NCBI RefSeq assembly: GCF_014356525.2
Contig: NC_052505.1
Coordinates: forward strand, 20,191,318-20,255,317
Source of the DNA: Nilaparvata lugens
Taxonomy: Eukaryota > Arthropoda > Insecta > Hemiptera > Delphacidae
DNA length: 64,000 nt
Direction: 5' to 3'
Part shown: in pieces, positions 34,560 through 47,142 of the stretch
How the letters are laid out: each line of letters begins with the position of its first letter
Numbering within the stretch: position 1 is the first letter of the stretch
Position numbers and translations under genes: made by a program
Notes under the pieces: model-generated
Told to the model about the DNA's origin: nothing
What the model saw: only the letters and a program-made list of their open reading frames with translations
Database searches by the model: none

Positions 34560-36185
34560 ATTACTGTTTACTATGGTGAAGAGAGTCAGTCAAGCAGTAC
34601 CGTGTCAGCTGTTTCCCCTTCCACAGCGTCAAATCGAACCGCAAATACATAACAATATACATCAATGGATTTGTTATGAATGTGGCTACATTAATTATTG
34701 AACTCATTTTCCTTAAAAATTACTTGCTTCGATGTTAATCGGAGAAAACAAAAAAATTCAAATCGAAAAAACCCTAAATTTTAACATATATATATTATTT
34801 TATCGAAGAAACTGTTTGATTTCAAACTGTTTGATTTCAAACAGCAAACTGTTTGTTGAGGGAATGGATACGACTAATAATGTATTCCGTAATGTGAGGA
34901 ATCGAATGACATATGAAAGATTTTTCTCCGATTAATGATTACAAAGATAATTGATTTCCTGTTTGCTGTTTATATGGTGAAGAGAGTCAGCCGCGCTGTA
35001 CCACGTCGACAGATTCTTCTTCCACGGCGTCAAATTGATTCGTAAATACATAACAATATACATCAATGGATTTGCAAGGAAAGTGACTGAACTAACTATT
35101 TGACTCATTATTCTTTAAAATCACTTGCTTTGAAGTTAATCGAAGAAAGCAAAAAATCAAATCGCAAACATAATTACATAATTATCTACATATTTATATT
35201 ATTTTATCAAAAATGTCCATTTTATTGGAAAAATAAATAAAACTAATATTGTAGTCCATAGTGTAACAAATCGAATGACGTATAATAGAACTGTCTCCAA
35301 TCAATGGTTACAGAGATAATTGATTTCCCGTGATTACCTGCATTTTTTATGTTTATGGTGCTGGGTGGGAAAGCTCCAAGGGGATTTCTTGAATCTTCTG
35401 GGAGAATGACTCTCTGGGAGGATTCTATCGATAGTGGGAAATTCAGCTTTTATTTAATTTTCGGATCGAAAAAACCTTTATTGACGGGCTAATTGTCCAA
35501 ATCTGGTTCATGTTCAACACAGTTTTTCATATTAACAAATTTGGTGATTTTTCAAATTCATTGCAAGTTTACGAGAGCAAATAAAATATCTATATAAAAT
35601 TTAGCGAAGTTTGAAAGCGTCTTGATTTTTTTCAAGATTCCTGAATATTGTAATATTGTTCAAACATTTAAATGACTTGAGTAGACATTTGTAATTGAAT
35701 TCTTAAAAAAATCATGTTAAGTAGATGCTTGTTTTTGTTCCCTCAATAATTATATATTTCTCATTGTGAATCAGATGTTGTATGATCGTGGCATTTGAGA
35801 TTGCACATTCCCGAAATTGAAGGTTACATATTAATGAGCTTATTAAGTTCATTGGAACATTAGAAAAATCTACAAAGCTAAGAGAAGTGTTTCACTATCA
35901 TAATTATAATATTTTTTTTATAATTAAATGTAAATTTTATTGAAAAAAAAGTAAAACCAATATTTTAGTCCATAATGCAACAAATCGAATGACATAATTA
36001 TAATAGAATTCTTCCCGATCAATGGTTACAGAGATAATTGATTTCCTGTGATTACCTGCATTTTTTATGTCTTAGTGGGCTGGGGGGGAAAGCTCCAAAA
36101 AGATTCCTTGGGAGTTTTGGGAGAATGACCCTCTAAGAGGGTGGGAAACTCAGCTTTTATTTAATTTTCGGATCGAAAATGCTTT
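34560..36185 (+). repeat. Diverged tandem units next to the Penelope remnant
   Basis: Unit 1 (34560-34965) and unit 2 (34966-about 35460) share TGGTGAAGAGAGTCAG, ATACATAACAATATACATCA and ATGTTAATCG-like words. A partial unit 3 (35925-36185) repeats GGTTACAGAGATAATTGATT, GATTACCTGCATTTTTTATG and GGGAGAATGAC. Unit 2 overlaps the right Penelope arm, so these are probably terminal-repeat copies of that family. Confidence 0.6.
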
Positions 36186-36785
36186 CAGGAATAGGAGGAT
36201 TCCAGGCTTTCGCCTGTTTTCCATTCCAATATGCTATGTTTTAGCCCACATCCAAATTCATTTATTCGCCATAAAATAATACAGATTAATGAAATAAATG
36301 GAAGTAGTGAAGAAGGTTTTTGGAAATAAGTATTCAAAATACGTGTTTAAGTCTGTATATGGATTACGGTAATAGAACATGAAATATTCTTTTGTAATTA
36401 TCAAAAATACAGATGAGACACGACGTTGATGGTACCCAATAAATGAATGAAAAGAGATTGCATCCTTTACAGTAGCTGAGACCTATAATAAATATTAATG
36501 TTATGCATTCAAAGTTTAGCTACACTTCCCTTGCATCAAAGTCATCTATAAAATCATTCAACGGTTCAACCATTGATAATTTATTGGAGACTCACCCGAA
36601 TGCTCGAATTCCTTTGCTGGAAAAATGATTGCCCACACTTTTTTATCAAACTTGTAATTTTTGAATCTATAAAAATCGACTTCTGTCATACACAGTCACC
36701 ACAACAATGTACTCCACAGTGTCAAATCAGTCTTGACGTCAATCAATTAATAATTTTGTATGCTAATTAATTCATCTCTTCTAGC
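36186..36785. other. No gene seen
   Basis: AT-rich. It contains the first copy (about 36648-36735) of a 90-base sequence repeated at 37137-37225. Confidence 0.45.
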
Positions 36786-37292
36786 TTTTACACTCATGAA
36801 CTGTATTAGCTTATAGTGAGGCTCACGTTATAATGGCAGTGAAGAAATATAGAAGAGCAACGTTGCCGATTATCTGCCTTACCACTGGCTTCTCTAGAGA
36901 ATATATTATACCAGTATTTTCATGTGATATCAACTGTTCACTCTTGCTAAGAACAATCAATTATCATATTCGTCAAAAAGAAATATTTTTCAATGATCGG
37001 ATAATACATTGAGTAACAATATTCCTATATTGTTAAAAAGCGATCTGGCATCTCTGTTGAGCTTGAGAAGGATAGCGCTATCTGCTTTGTCGGATGATAG
37101 ATGAGGATAGCAACACCAATGCTTATCAAAATTTGTACTTTGTAATTTTTGAATCTATAAAAATCGACTTCTGTCATACACAGTCACCACAACAATGTAC
37201 TCCACAGTGTCAAATCAGTCTATATTTCTATATTTCTTCACTGCCATTATAACGTGAGCCTCACTATAAGCTAATACAGTTCATGAGTATTT
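36786..37292. repeat. Foldback element with internal direct repeat
   Basis: Arms 36786-36850 and 37212-37292 share the GAACTGTATTAGCTTATAGT and CACGTTATAATGGCAGTGAA words in inverse. A 90-base block containing ATCGACTTCTGTCATACACA occurs both just outside the left arm and just inside the right arm. Confidence 0.7.
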
Positions 37293-38460
37293 AATACTGC
37301 CACTATGACGTGTACTTCAACATGAACTGAATCGACAGACTTATTATCAGATAAGTTACTGTATAGATAATCTATGGCAAACATTAGGAATACACAGTGT
37401 AGATGGTTTTTATGATCTTTCAGAGAACTTGTTCTCTTTCTAGACGGAGTGACAACTTTGATGTAGTTTACATTTTACCCAGTAGGTAGCGTACACGTTC
37501 ACTGAACAAGTATTATGTTAAGCAACAGGTAGACTACAGCACAGAGAAGAAGTCATTCCTTCTACTTTGTGCTACAGTTTACTGTCATCCAGTTTTCATA
37601 TAGGTAGTCCAGTCAACGATTTCAATGGGTAATAGAGGGAAGAGTGTGGAAGAGGAATTTTAACCCCTTAAGTTCTGTTTAGGATATTGAAAAGGTGAAC
37701 ATAAATGAAAACCACCCACTCCTACTCCATGTACTAACTGGGTGATGGTGGTGGTGCTCAAAGGTAACATTTTTTTCTTGGTTTCAAAACTTTGCGTCTT
37801 ACAGACATGGCTATCCCGTACAAAATTTTAATTTACAGAATTTCTCAGAATTCCCCTACAATATTCATGGTTCACGATTTTCTATATCGTCTATAGTTTT
37901 CGAGATATCCGCTCTTGAAGGTATTTTAAAATATGATATTTATATATTATATTATGATATTTTTAAAACAAAAACACATTTGCCTCCAATTTTCGCTCTT
38001 ATCCTTTTTAAAAATCCATTAAAAAATCCAGGCTGATGATTATTTTTTCATTACAGAACAAAGAAGAAGGCCCAAAACAGTCTTCACTACAATTTACAAT
38101 CGTATTAAGCAAGTTACTAAAAAAATAAGAGATACAGTACATGCAATTTACAAATACATAAGAAAAATATGAGGAAAGCATAAGTAATTGAAAGTAATCC
38201 AAGTATTAGTAATAAGTACAGAATGAGGATAATAAGTTATAAAAAGAATACAATTGAGCATAGAAACAGGTTAAGGGGGAACATGTACCACTGTGGAAAG
38301 AAAATTGATGAAAACAGAGGAAAAGAGAAGAAAAATACGTTAATAACAACAAATATTCAAGTATAATAATTGAGGAGTTTAAACTGTATGTTTGATTCAC
38401 TCTATAAACTTAATAAGGAGTATGAACATCATATTAAATTACCCTATTCTGCCACTGAAA
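37293..38460. other. No gene seen
   Basis: AT-rich sequence. 37735-37760 has a TGGTGGTGGTGC run. Nothing else is supported. Confidence 0.45.
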
Positions 38461-38640
38461 TCAATGAGGGATAACCTCAATGATGTGCCTTCTAACCTCA
38501 CTAATAGGGCCATGCACATCAACACCTTCACAAACGCTATTGAATAGCCTCAGAACTCTGTTAAGTGGAGAGCAGAAATTATGAAGGGTCCTTGACCTTG
38601 GTACATGAAAGGTCTTAACTCTTCTGACATTGAACACATT
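38461..38640 (-). pseudogene. LINE reverse transcriptase carboxyl end
   Basis: On the minus strand an open stretch of about 55 codons includes FHVPRSRTLHNFCSPLNRVL and RLFNSVCEGVDV, then a stop at 38461. This is the usual end of LINE ORF2 proteins (FxxPRxRTxxxxxSPLxRxLRxFN). It belongs to a different family from the 7.8-kb LINE. No RT core is present. Confidence 0.6.
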
Positions 38641-38910
38641 TTACATTATGAGTAAAACTCTCTTCATTTGATGAATAATTTCACAGTTTTATGCATTTTT
38701 CTGCGACTGTTGCAGCAGCTTTATAGTGTAGAGTGTGAAATCTCAGTTTCGCAACAATAGAACAATATTGACAAAGGTATTGTTTTAAGAATTGTTGTCG
38801 TTCTGCATACTCTGCATACACCACTATCAGCTCTGTTGATAGTAGTGAAGGTAAAAACATAGATGGAATTAAATAGAGAATGCATTTATTCAAATGCTAA
38901 TTAATATATA

Positions 38911-39024
38911 ATTATTATTTAACGAAAATCCTAAATAAATGCTGCAAATCACCCCGAAGACCTCTGCTACTGCAGACATTAGGATTATTTAGACATTATT
39001 TAGGATTTTCGTTAAATAATAATT
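38911..39024. repeat. Hairpin
   Basis: AATTATTATTTAACGAAAAT plus CCTAAATAA is matched in inverse at 38996-39024. The loop of about 55 bases has its own CTGC/GCAG pairing. Confidence 0.7.
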
Positions 39025-39639
39025 AAGAACATATATATCGGAAGTCCCCATTACTACCGGTATGGTACCCTTGTGCTAAAAGGATAATGTGAATATGATA
39101 AATTAGAGAAGAATACATTATTATTTACATCAGGATTGAATTCATTTGATGATTCAAGTCAGGTCGCACAGTTGATTTAATATTTGAAGGCCCATATTTT
39201 TGATAAGGGTGACTTAAAAGTTGTATTTTTTAATTTTTTGCTTACACGGTTATAATATAAGATATATTATATCTTATAGATATTATATTGAGAAACAGTG
39301 CGTCCAATTGCGGGTTATGAATATCACTCAAATAGGTACTCTATCTTTTAATTCCAGTGGCGAAGCCCGGGTGCCCTGCAAGTTTATGATAAATTACCAT
39401 TAAATACACTATTATCATACGACGCGATAATATTACTATGACACAAGTGATGAAGAGTTATTTGATCAGCTGTTTCTAGCACAATTGAAATTTGGAAAAA
39501 ATGAATGTCACTCAAACTAGAGATGGTTGTTTTACCATTCTTATCACAATGAAGGATTCTTGAGATTCACACTTCAACCTTTCAAAAGAGAGAACTTGAT
39601 TGGTTCACACCACGTTTCTAATTCAATTCAATGAGTTTC

Positions 39640-39643
39640 TAGG

Positions 39644-39674
<31 letters not shown>

Positions 39675-39860
39675 GTACTTTATATATGTAGATTACAATT
39701 TATACTGGCTTATACACTTATATATAATAGCTTACAATACAGCAAAATTATAGATGAATTTACATAATATAGACTAAGAAAATAATTATTGAACTATATA
39801 TGATATGAAAAACCAATTTATAATAACTATATAAAATAGATAATATAGATAATAGGTGAT
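39640..39860 (-). repeat. Probable LINE 3' end with (AATC)n tail
   Basis: On the minus strand AT-rich sequence ends in ATATATAAAGTACCC and about six AATC units. Short-unit tails like this are typical of CR1/L2/Jockey-type LINEs. The region 39025-39639 shows no gene. Confidence 0.4.
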
Positions 39861-40734
39861 GGTGATAGGAGAATGATTCCTGTTGTAGGAGATTGCCTAC
39901 CTACGTTGACTGGGCATAATATTATGGTAGCCTACTCAGTTGAGAGGCAAAACTGTTGACAGTCTGTTCTCACCACTAAGGTGAAAATTAATTGGTCTCC
40001 AAGCAGCTTATAACAGGAGAAGGGATCCTCTAGGCCAGAAAAACGTTCCACAAATCCGGAAAAATTATTTCTATCCAATTATTTACGACTTTTCTGTCCC
40101 CTTTTAATGAGAATTGCTGAGAAAAAACAGGGAGCATGATGTTCCTCATTAGCTCTACACTGGAAACGGATGAGGAAAGCTGTTTTATTACTTTTATTCC
40201 CATTTTAAAACTCCATTGAATGGAGGGACTGAATGGAATAATCACACCAAATTAATCTAATCGATTGAAAAATAATTTAAAATGATACTCTCAACAAATA
40301 ATATTTTTAATAATATCGATTGATGTTTCTTGTGAAATCAATATCTTACAAAAGATATTTTGTAAGAAATATCTCACATATCTTACTCCTCCTAACAAAG
40401 AGGAAGAAATACTGTACTGTGTAAAATGAGGTCCACGTTATAATGACACGTAGCCTACCAAAGAGGATAAAATACTGAATATACGCCATATACGAAATCA
40501 CTTCTGACTTTGAGGAATACACGGCGCAGAGAAATGGAGGGAGATCAGCCATATTACAGTGATGGATAGAGTCATAGGTGGAAGGGAAGCGCAGTTGCCA
40601 ATTTTTCGATTAGAGTCAGTCGACTTAATGCTTCCAGAGAGAAATCTCCGCGAGTTTAACGTGAATACTCACTAGAAATTAGAGAATGCTGGCCGGTTCA
40701 GAACGCCAACTTCGCCTACCTCTGTAGGCTATGC
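39861..40734. other. No gene seen
   Basis: Contains another GAGGTCCACGTTATAATGAC (about 40430-40449), a motif shared with segment D. Confidence 0.45.
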
Positions 40735-40875
40735 CTTCTCTGCTACGCATATCCCTCCCAAGTCCAAAGTAATTTTGTACGGAGTATAGTGTATAGCGAG
40801 GTCCACGTTATAATGACGGTGATGGGAGATAGGAGAATAGTGTGGCCGATTTATAGAGGAGAATATTTATAGTAC

Positions 40876-41936
40876 AACTGGTAGGTAACCCGTGCTTCGC
40901 AAGGGTCTATTATAAAACTGAAAAATGAAAACTTGACGTAATAAAAAATTCGAAATTTGAAAATAGGCCTATAACCATCCTCGGTTAATGAAGAATCTAT
41001 ATGCAAAATTTCAAATTAATCAGTTGAGTATATTTCAGACGTGATGATGCGTCAAACATAATTCCCTATTCCTTACGTGTATAAGCCAGTTCTTTCCTTT
41101 ATTATAAGTTAGTATAGAAAACTGAAGAATACATAATACTTGAAAACCTCACAGAATCATATTGATTTTTCCAATACATCAATAAATTTTAGTTCGATTA
41201 GGATCCTCCTCAATTTGAATCAGGCAGCCTTTTGTTTTCCCGATTCCAAACAAAATACCTAAAATACTCGTTTCACTGGGAATTTGTTCCGATAGTACAT
41301 TATAACTGAATAATATAAATTATTACTTATTTTATTGTGATCTATTCATGTTTTTCTTATGAAATTCAATCATAGGCCTACAGCATGAAGACTACGTCCA
41401 ATTCATTTGTACTGGTGGCAAAATTTCACATTAAAAATAATTATTTGATAAAATCCAAGTTCAATAGTAATGAAAACAAATTCCTTCAAAAAATAATTGA
41501 TAATAATACGTTTCCAGGGAAAAAATTAAGAACAAAAAAAATGGGATGCATCAGGGATTCGAACCGAGGAACTATCGCTCCGTAATCAAGCGTTTTACCG
41601 CTGCGCTACATACATAAACGTTCGTAAATGGTAGTCTTATAACACCATTATAACCTGCTCATAAAAAACACACTTTGGGCTATGGAACTTCATGTAGCCT
41701 ACGGTAGAATAGATGAATTTGAACATTAATTCTGAAAAATCTAGAAGGAGAATTGAAATTTGGGCTTCCAGGTGCACGAGATTGATATTTTTAGAATCTA
41801 TGTTCAAAATTTGGAGATCTAAATCATTCCCGTTTTTCCGGTATGCAATCCACAAGTTGACATGTTTTGATGCGAACAAACGAACAAACGAACACACGAA
41901 CAAACACAACCCTACTCTCTCTTATTATATAGATTA
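40876..41936 (+). repeat. Dispersed repeat family C, copy 1
   Basis: Begins CTGGTAGGTAACCCGTGCTT and CGCAAGGGTC, and ends ACCCTACTCTCTCTTATTAT. The same start and end occur at 46484-47142. Segment D copy 1 lacks it, showing insertion near the AT-rich word TATAGTATAATATTA. It is non-coding. Confidence 0.75.
41541..41612 (-). tRNA. tRNA-like sequence, degenerate
   Basis: On the minus strand TAGCGCAGCGGT fits the pol III A box at 11 of 12 positions, and GGTTCGAATCC is a perfect B box at normal spacing. A 5-bp anticodon-like stem CGCTT/GAGCG closes a 7-base loop, but the loop lacks U33 and the acceptor pairs poorly. Lying inside family C, it is more likely a tRNA-derived relic than a working tRNA. 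Confidence 0.35.
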
Positions 41937-42834
41937 TATAATGTGGAGAATTTTATTAGGAGAATAGCCTTCACAATGTTTTCTATCGAGGAAAGCACAT
42001 AACGGTATACCTGATGTTCTATTAGATGGGTGATACTTGTTAAAAATGATCAATTATATTTCATTATTGCAGTATTATCCCTTGCAATATTGTATCCAAA
42101 AGTTGCCAACAATAGTTGTCAACGAAAGTTGCCTACAAAAGTTACCGACAGGAGTTCAAGACATAAGTTGTCAACAAAAAATGCCAACAAAAGTTGCCAA
42201 CGGAAGTTGCCAACAATAGTTGTCAACAAAAGCTGCCGACAAAAGTTGCCGACAAAAGTTGCCGACGAGAGTTGTCAACGAAAGTTGTCAAGAAGAGTTG
42301 TCAACGGAAGTTGCCAATTGGAGTTGCCGACAAAAGTTGCCGACAACAGTTGTCAACGGAAGTTGCCAACAAGAATTGCCAAATTGATTATATGGCAGTT
42401 GAACATGGAGTCAGCGAGTTGCGAGTTAGCCAATTCTATCAACCTGTTGATGGTAACGTCAGCACAGGTAGGGCTCCTACACCAATAAAAATTTGTTGAT
42501 TTCAGCTGTCTATATCAGCTAGTGTTTTTATTGTTGTAGGAGACCTACCTGTGCTGACGTCACCAGAATGCACTATGGCTTCGTTTACGGAGGTAGTGAA
42601 TAAGATCAGGTAATTAATTGGTACGTTGAAACTCTTTCACACTGTGTATAATTTGAATAAATGTAGATATGACAAAACTAAAACTACGTTTTTCCAGTTA
42701 ATTGATTGGTATCTCAACTGGAGTTTAGGAGACTCTGTTTATCGGAGAGTTGAAGGAATTCATATTCTACCATATAGTGTGTGCATTTATTCGGAGTGAC
42801 TGGAATTTGAAGTTGTGCTAACTTGTGTCTAACG

Positions 42835-43374
42835 TAACGTCAGACAGTTAATTTTGTTGATGGCAAATTCATGACTAATACTGGCTGACATAGGCATGAA
42901 TAAGTCTCTTCTGCTTTTGCAAACTTCAACCACTTGTTCTCCAGTTCTTCTCCAAATCCTGCCCATCCTCTCATCTCACAGATCTAAGGACTTGCATCTT
43001 CTTTCTCACTCTACTGCACTCTCAGCAAGTGTAATTAGTGATGATTGCCAGGAAGTAATGTCACGAACATCTATCAGTACACCTCCAACACACACTCTCA
43101 CTCTCTCTCTTCCTCTCTCGTTATTTCACTCCCTTACTCTCTTTCTCTTCCTTTCTCTCTCTCACCGAACCCCACCGAAAATCAGGCTCCTTCATATCCA
43201 TAATCTTCGATATTCTACATCCTCACCCCTCAGCAAGCCTTAATATCCTCCACTATTATACTTTTCATATTTTTCACTTCCCTGTGAATTCTGCAGATTT
43301 GATTCATTCATATCACCCATCATTTTCATTTTCAGGATGAATTTTCACAAAAATGTTTTATTATTGTAATTAAT
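42835..43374. other. Pyrimidine-rich stretch, no gene seen
   Basis: 43080-43170 is CT-rich (CTCACTCTCTCTCTTCCTCT). The frame across it is low complexity. A GA-rich counterpart at 45885-46090 suggests both belong to one element split by family B copies. Confidence 0.45.
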
Positions 43375-44211
43375 TTTACTTTCCTTCCCTATTACCATAT
43401 AGGTAAGGAAAGTATTGCTTTCCCCAAAAAAATTAAGGTACCCTTATTTCAAGTTTTCTATACGTTTCAAGGTCCCCTGAGTCCAAACACGTGATTTTTG
43501 GGTGTAGGTCTCTGTGTGTGTATGTGTGTGTGTGTATGTCTGTGAACACGATAACTCCATTCCTAATTAAACGATTGACTTGAAATTTCAAACTAAAGGC
43601 CCTTAAACCATGATGATCCGACAGTAAGAAATTCAATAAAATTCAATTCAAGTTGGCGGAAAAAATTGCGGATAATTATACTAAAAAACCATGTTTTTCA
43701 CGTTTTTCTCGAAAACGGCTCTAACGATTTTCTTCAAATTCATACCATGGATAGCTATTTATAGGCCCTATCAACTGACATGAGTCTCATTCTTGGGAAA
43801 ATTTCAGGAGCTCCGAAATATTCTTGAGAAAAATGGCGGATAATGACTAAAAAACCATGTTTTTCAATGTTTTCTCGAAAACGGTTTTAACGATTTTCTT
43901 AAAAATTATATAATGTATAGCCATTTACAAGCTCTATCAACTCACATGAGTCTCATTTCTGGGAAAATTTCAGGAGCTCCGTGATATTCTTGAGGAAAAT
44001 GACAAAAAAACCATGTTTTTCACGGTGTTCTCGAAAACTGCTTTAACGATTTTCTTCAAATTTATGGATAGCTCATAAGCCCTATCAACTGACTTGAGTA
44101 TCATTTCTGGGAAAATTGCATAAGCTCTGTAATATTCTTGAAAAATGGCAGATAATTACTAAAAAACCATGTTTTTCACGATTTTTTTCAAAAATGACTG
44201 GACCGATTTTT
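43375..44211 (+). repeat. Family B, copy 2 (truncated at the end)
   Basis: Starts TTTACTTTCCTTCCCTATTA, carries (GT)n at 43507-43540 and about three tandem units of about 160 bases with CTCGAAAACGGCTCTAACGA. It runs directly into copy 3. Confidence 0.7.
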
Positions 44212-45428
44212 ACTTTCCTTGCCCTACTACCATAGGTAAGGAAAGTATTGCTTTCCAAAAAAAATTAAGGTACCCCAATTTCAAGTTTTCTATACGTTTC
44301 AAGGTCCCCTGAGTCCAAAAACATGATTTTTGGGTATTGGTCTGTGTGTGTGTATGTGTGTATGTGTGTATGTGTGTGTGTGTGTATGTCTGTGAACACG
44401 ATAACTCCATTCCTAATTAACCGATCGACTTGAAATTTTAAACTTAAGGTCCCTATACCATGAGGACCCGACAATAAGAAATTCAATTCAAGATGGCGGA
44501 AAAAATGGCGGATAATTACTAAAAAACCTTGTTTTTCACGTTTTTATCGAAAATGGCTCTAACGATTTTCTTCAAATTTATATCATGGATAGCTATTTAT
44601 AAGCCCTATCAACTAGCATAAGTCTCATTTCTGGGAAAATTTCAGGAGCTCCGTAATATTCTTGAGAAAAATGGCGGATAATGACTAAAAATCCATGTTT
44701 TTCACCGTTTTCTCGAAAACTGCTCTAACGTTTTACTTCAAATTCATACCATGGATAGATATTCATAAGCACTATCAACTGGCATGAGTCTCATTTCTGG
44801 GAAAATTCCATGAGCTCCGTAATATTCTTGAGAAAAATGGCGGATAATGACCAAAAACCAGGTTTTTCACGGTTTTCTCGAAAACGGCTCTAACGATTTT
44901 CTTCAAATTCAAGCCTTGGGTAGCTATTCATAAGTCCTATCAAATGACATGAGTTTTTTCCTTGGAAAATTGCAGGAGCTCCGTAATATTCTTGAGAAAA
45001 ATGGCGGATAATTACTAAAAAACCATGTTTTTCACGATTTTTTCAAAATAACTTGACCGATTTTTTTCAAATTCATACTCTGTATAGTTACTTATCAGCT
45101 CCATTAACTAGCTTGAGTCTCCTTTCTGGGAAACTAATGGGGGGTCCACCCCATCCTTGAGAAATGGACTTTGTAACCTCCTTCTCGTGCATGAGGTAGG
45201 TAGGTAGAGCAGTTCATAAAAAGAACACATAGTCGAGATATTTCATCTGTAGAACAGCTGTTTTGACGACTTTAAAAAAATGACGACTAAAAAAATCATT
45301 GAATTTCACAATTTACAGAAAGGAAAAAGTACTCTGAAAACAATTATATATACACATATACAAAAGTCTGATCGTAGTTTCGAATATGAGCAAGGAAAGT
45401 TGTGTGAGTGTACCACACCAGATTTTTT
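44212..45428 (+). repeat. Family B, copy 3
   Basis: Starts TTACTTTCCTTGCCCTACTA, has (GT)n at 44340-44390 and about four 160-bp units (CAGGAGCTCCGTAATATTCT in each), and ends GCAAGGAAAGTTGTGTGAGT. Head-to-tail with copy 2; no coding frame. Confidence 0.7.
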
Positions 45429-46480
45429 ATTATAGAAGTGTTATTATTCTGTTCATTATTACCAGTGTTTGCCATAGGTCTTGTCAGACCTGGCAATGTA
45501 AGATATAATTAATAGATATCAAATATCTGTCTTTCTCTCTCTTGCCGACAAACACAAGATTTCTCCAACAAGTTCTTCACAAGCATTGCCTTCTCATTAG
45601 TTGGTCATATTGGTAGGTGTGGCAAATGTACTAGTTATCAAATTCACTGTATAGTTAATTCAAAACAATTAATATAGTTTATATTTATTCAATATAGTAA
45701 ATTTTATATTAGAAACAGTATTTAAATTGAGGTAAGGATAAAATCTATCCTCTAGAAACTGAAAACTCCTTTTAGAATTATTTCCATAGGAATATTCTCT
45801 TGACAGTTCTTTATAGTTCTGATTCTGTATAGCCGAACTGCTACTCTCTGAGCATTCGTCTTTTCTGAACGTTCACAATTATTCTTAGAGCTCTGAACAT
45901 TTAAACATTGTGAAGAAAGAGAGCTGGCCTTCCTGTCCCGTAGAGAGTTGGAGTGAGTGAGTCGGACTGAAAGCTAGTGGTATGGGGTGGGTGAGAGTGA
46001 GTGAGAGAGTGTTTTGGAAATGTGTAGGGATGAGTGAGAGTGAGAGAGATATTGTGATGGGAAAGAGCAGGGATGAGTGGAGAGATGGTTTTGGCACTGA
46101 GAGAGGCCCTGAAGTTGAACCCCAACAGCTAATTTCGTTAATGGTCTATTCATGACCAGGTCATAGTCGTTGGGCTGAGGGAAATTTGTTGCCAAGCTCA
46201 ATACCGTTTCTCATCCCCTTCTGTGATGAAGGAGTGGGACTGTTAGTTAATCCAAGATGATAATAATCGTAAGGAATAGAAAAAAATACGGAATGTTCCT
46301 GTCGGAACATAAAGCCAAATCTCCCTAACTTACTACAGCTGTATTATTTTTTGTTTTACTTCAAACAGCTTCAAACAGCTTCAAACTTCAATCGATAGGT
46401 GAATATATATTCAACTAATATATGAATCATTTGTCCTCTCATTTGTTTCTGAACTAGAAGACCTAATTCTATTAATTACT
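45429..46480. other. No gene seen
   Basis: Includes the GA-rich tract 45900-46090, and 45575-45640, which is the inverse of 49035-49105. Small frames in the GA tract are compositional. Confidence 0.45.
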
Positions 46481-46483
46481 AGC

Positions 46484-47142
46484 AGGTAACCCGTGCTTCG
46501 CAAGGGTCTTTCTTAAAACTTGACGTAATGAAATCTAGAACAATTCAAAATAGGCCTATGTACAGTGAGTCAGTCATTCTATCAGGGCTCGAATAATTTT
46601 GAAATTTTAATTGAATAGAAATGGAAGAATATAATTTCTTCATGTAAATTACAACACCTTCATTGAAAGACATATTAACTGCATGCGTTTTCATATTGCC
46701 GATACAGCATTGATGAAACTGTAGACGTTTATTTAGCATTTGTCTCAAAAATTGTTCTAGCTGAAAAATTAATAATCCATGCCACGTGTAGGCCTAAACA
46801 ATTGCATCAGGAAAACGAAGTTTCAAAACTATGTTTTTCAGGTAGAAAACAATATAGAAACAGATGTACCTTTTTTAATTTCGTCCATATGATTTGGTGA
46901 TTTTTTAATGAAATCGAATGTACCATTATTGAAATTTAAACATTAATTCTGAAAAATCTAGAAGGAGAATTGAAATTTGGGCTTCCAGGTGCACGAGATT
47001 GATATTTTTAGAATCTATGTGCAAAATTTGGGGATCTAAATCATTCCCGTTTTTCTGGAATGCAATCCACAAGTTGACATGTTTTGATGCGAACAAACTA
47101 ACACACGAACAAACACAACCCTACTCTCTCTTATTATATAGA
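46484..47142 (+). repeat. Family C, copy 2
   Basis: Same start (GCAGGTAACCCGTGCTTCGC) and end (CTACTCTCTCTTATTATATA) as copy 1, with an internal deletion that removes the tRNA-like part. The last about 200 bases are nearly identical. Confidence 0.75.

Larger units (their letters stand above)
31160..35890 (+). mobile_element. Penelope-like retroelement remnant between inverted arms
   Basis: Left arm about 31160-32610 (excluding a family B insertion) is the inverse of about 35345-35890; shared pieces include the AATAAAAGCTGAATCTC/GAAATTCAGCTTTTATT region and ATTAATATGTAACCTT. Between them lies a GIY-YIG endonuclease typical of Penelope-like elements. The RT part is not found. Whether both arms belong to one element or to two opposed copies is unclear. 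Confidence 0.5.
40735..42834 (+). repeat. Segment D copy 2: paralog without the polB element
   Basis: It matches 1-247 and then 26581-27280, which are contiguous here apart from 34 bases (42035-42068) and a family C insertion (40876-41936). It is therefore an uninterrupted relative of the locus that holds the 26-kb composite. Contents are non-coding repeats: 13-mer array 42102-42395 and hairpin 42459-42560. Confidence 0.8.

Noticed and set aside
43081..43170. 115-codon Ser/Leu-rich frame across the CT tract
   Set aside because: Composition-driven; the opposite GA tract at 45.9 kb gives similar false frames.
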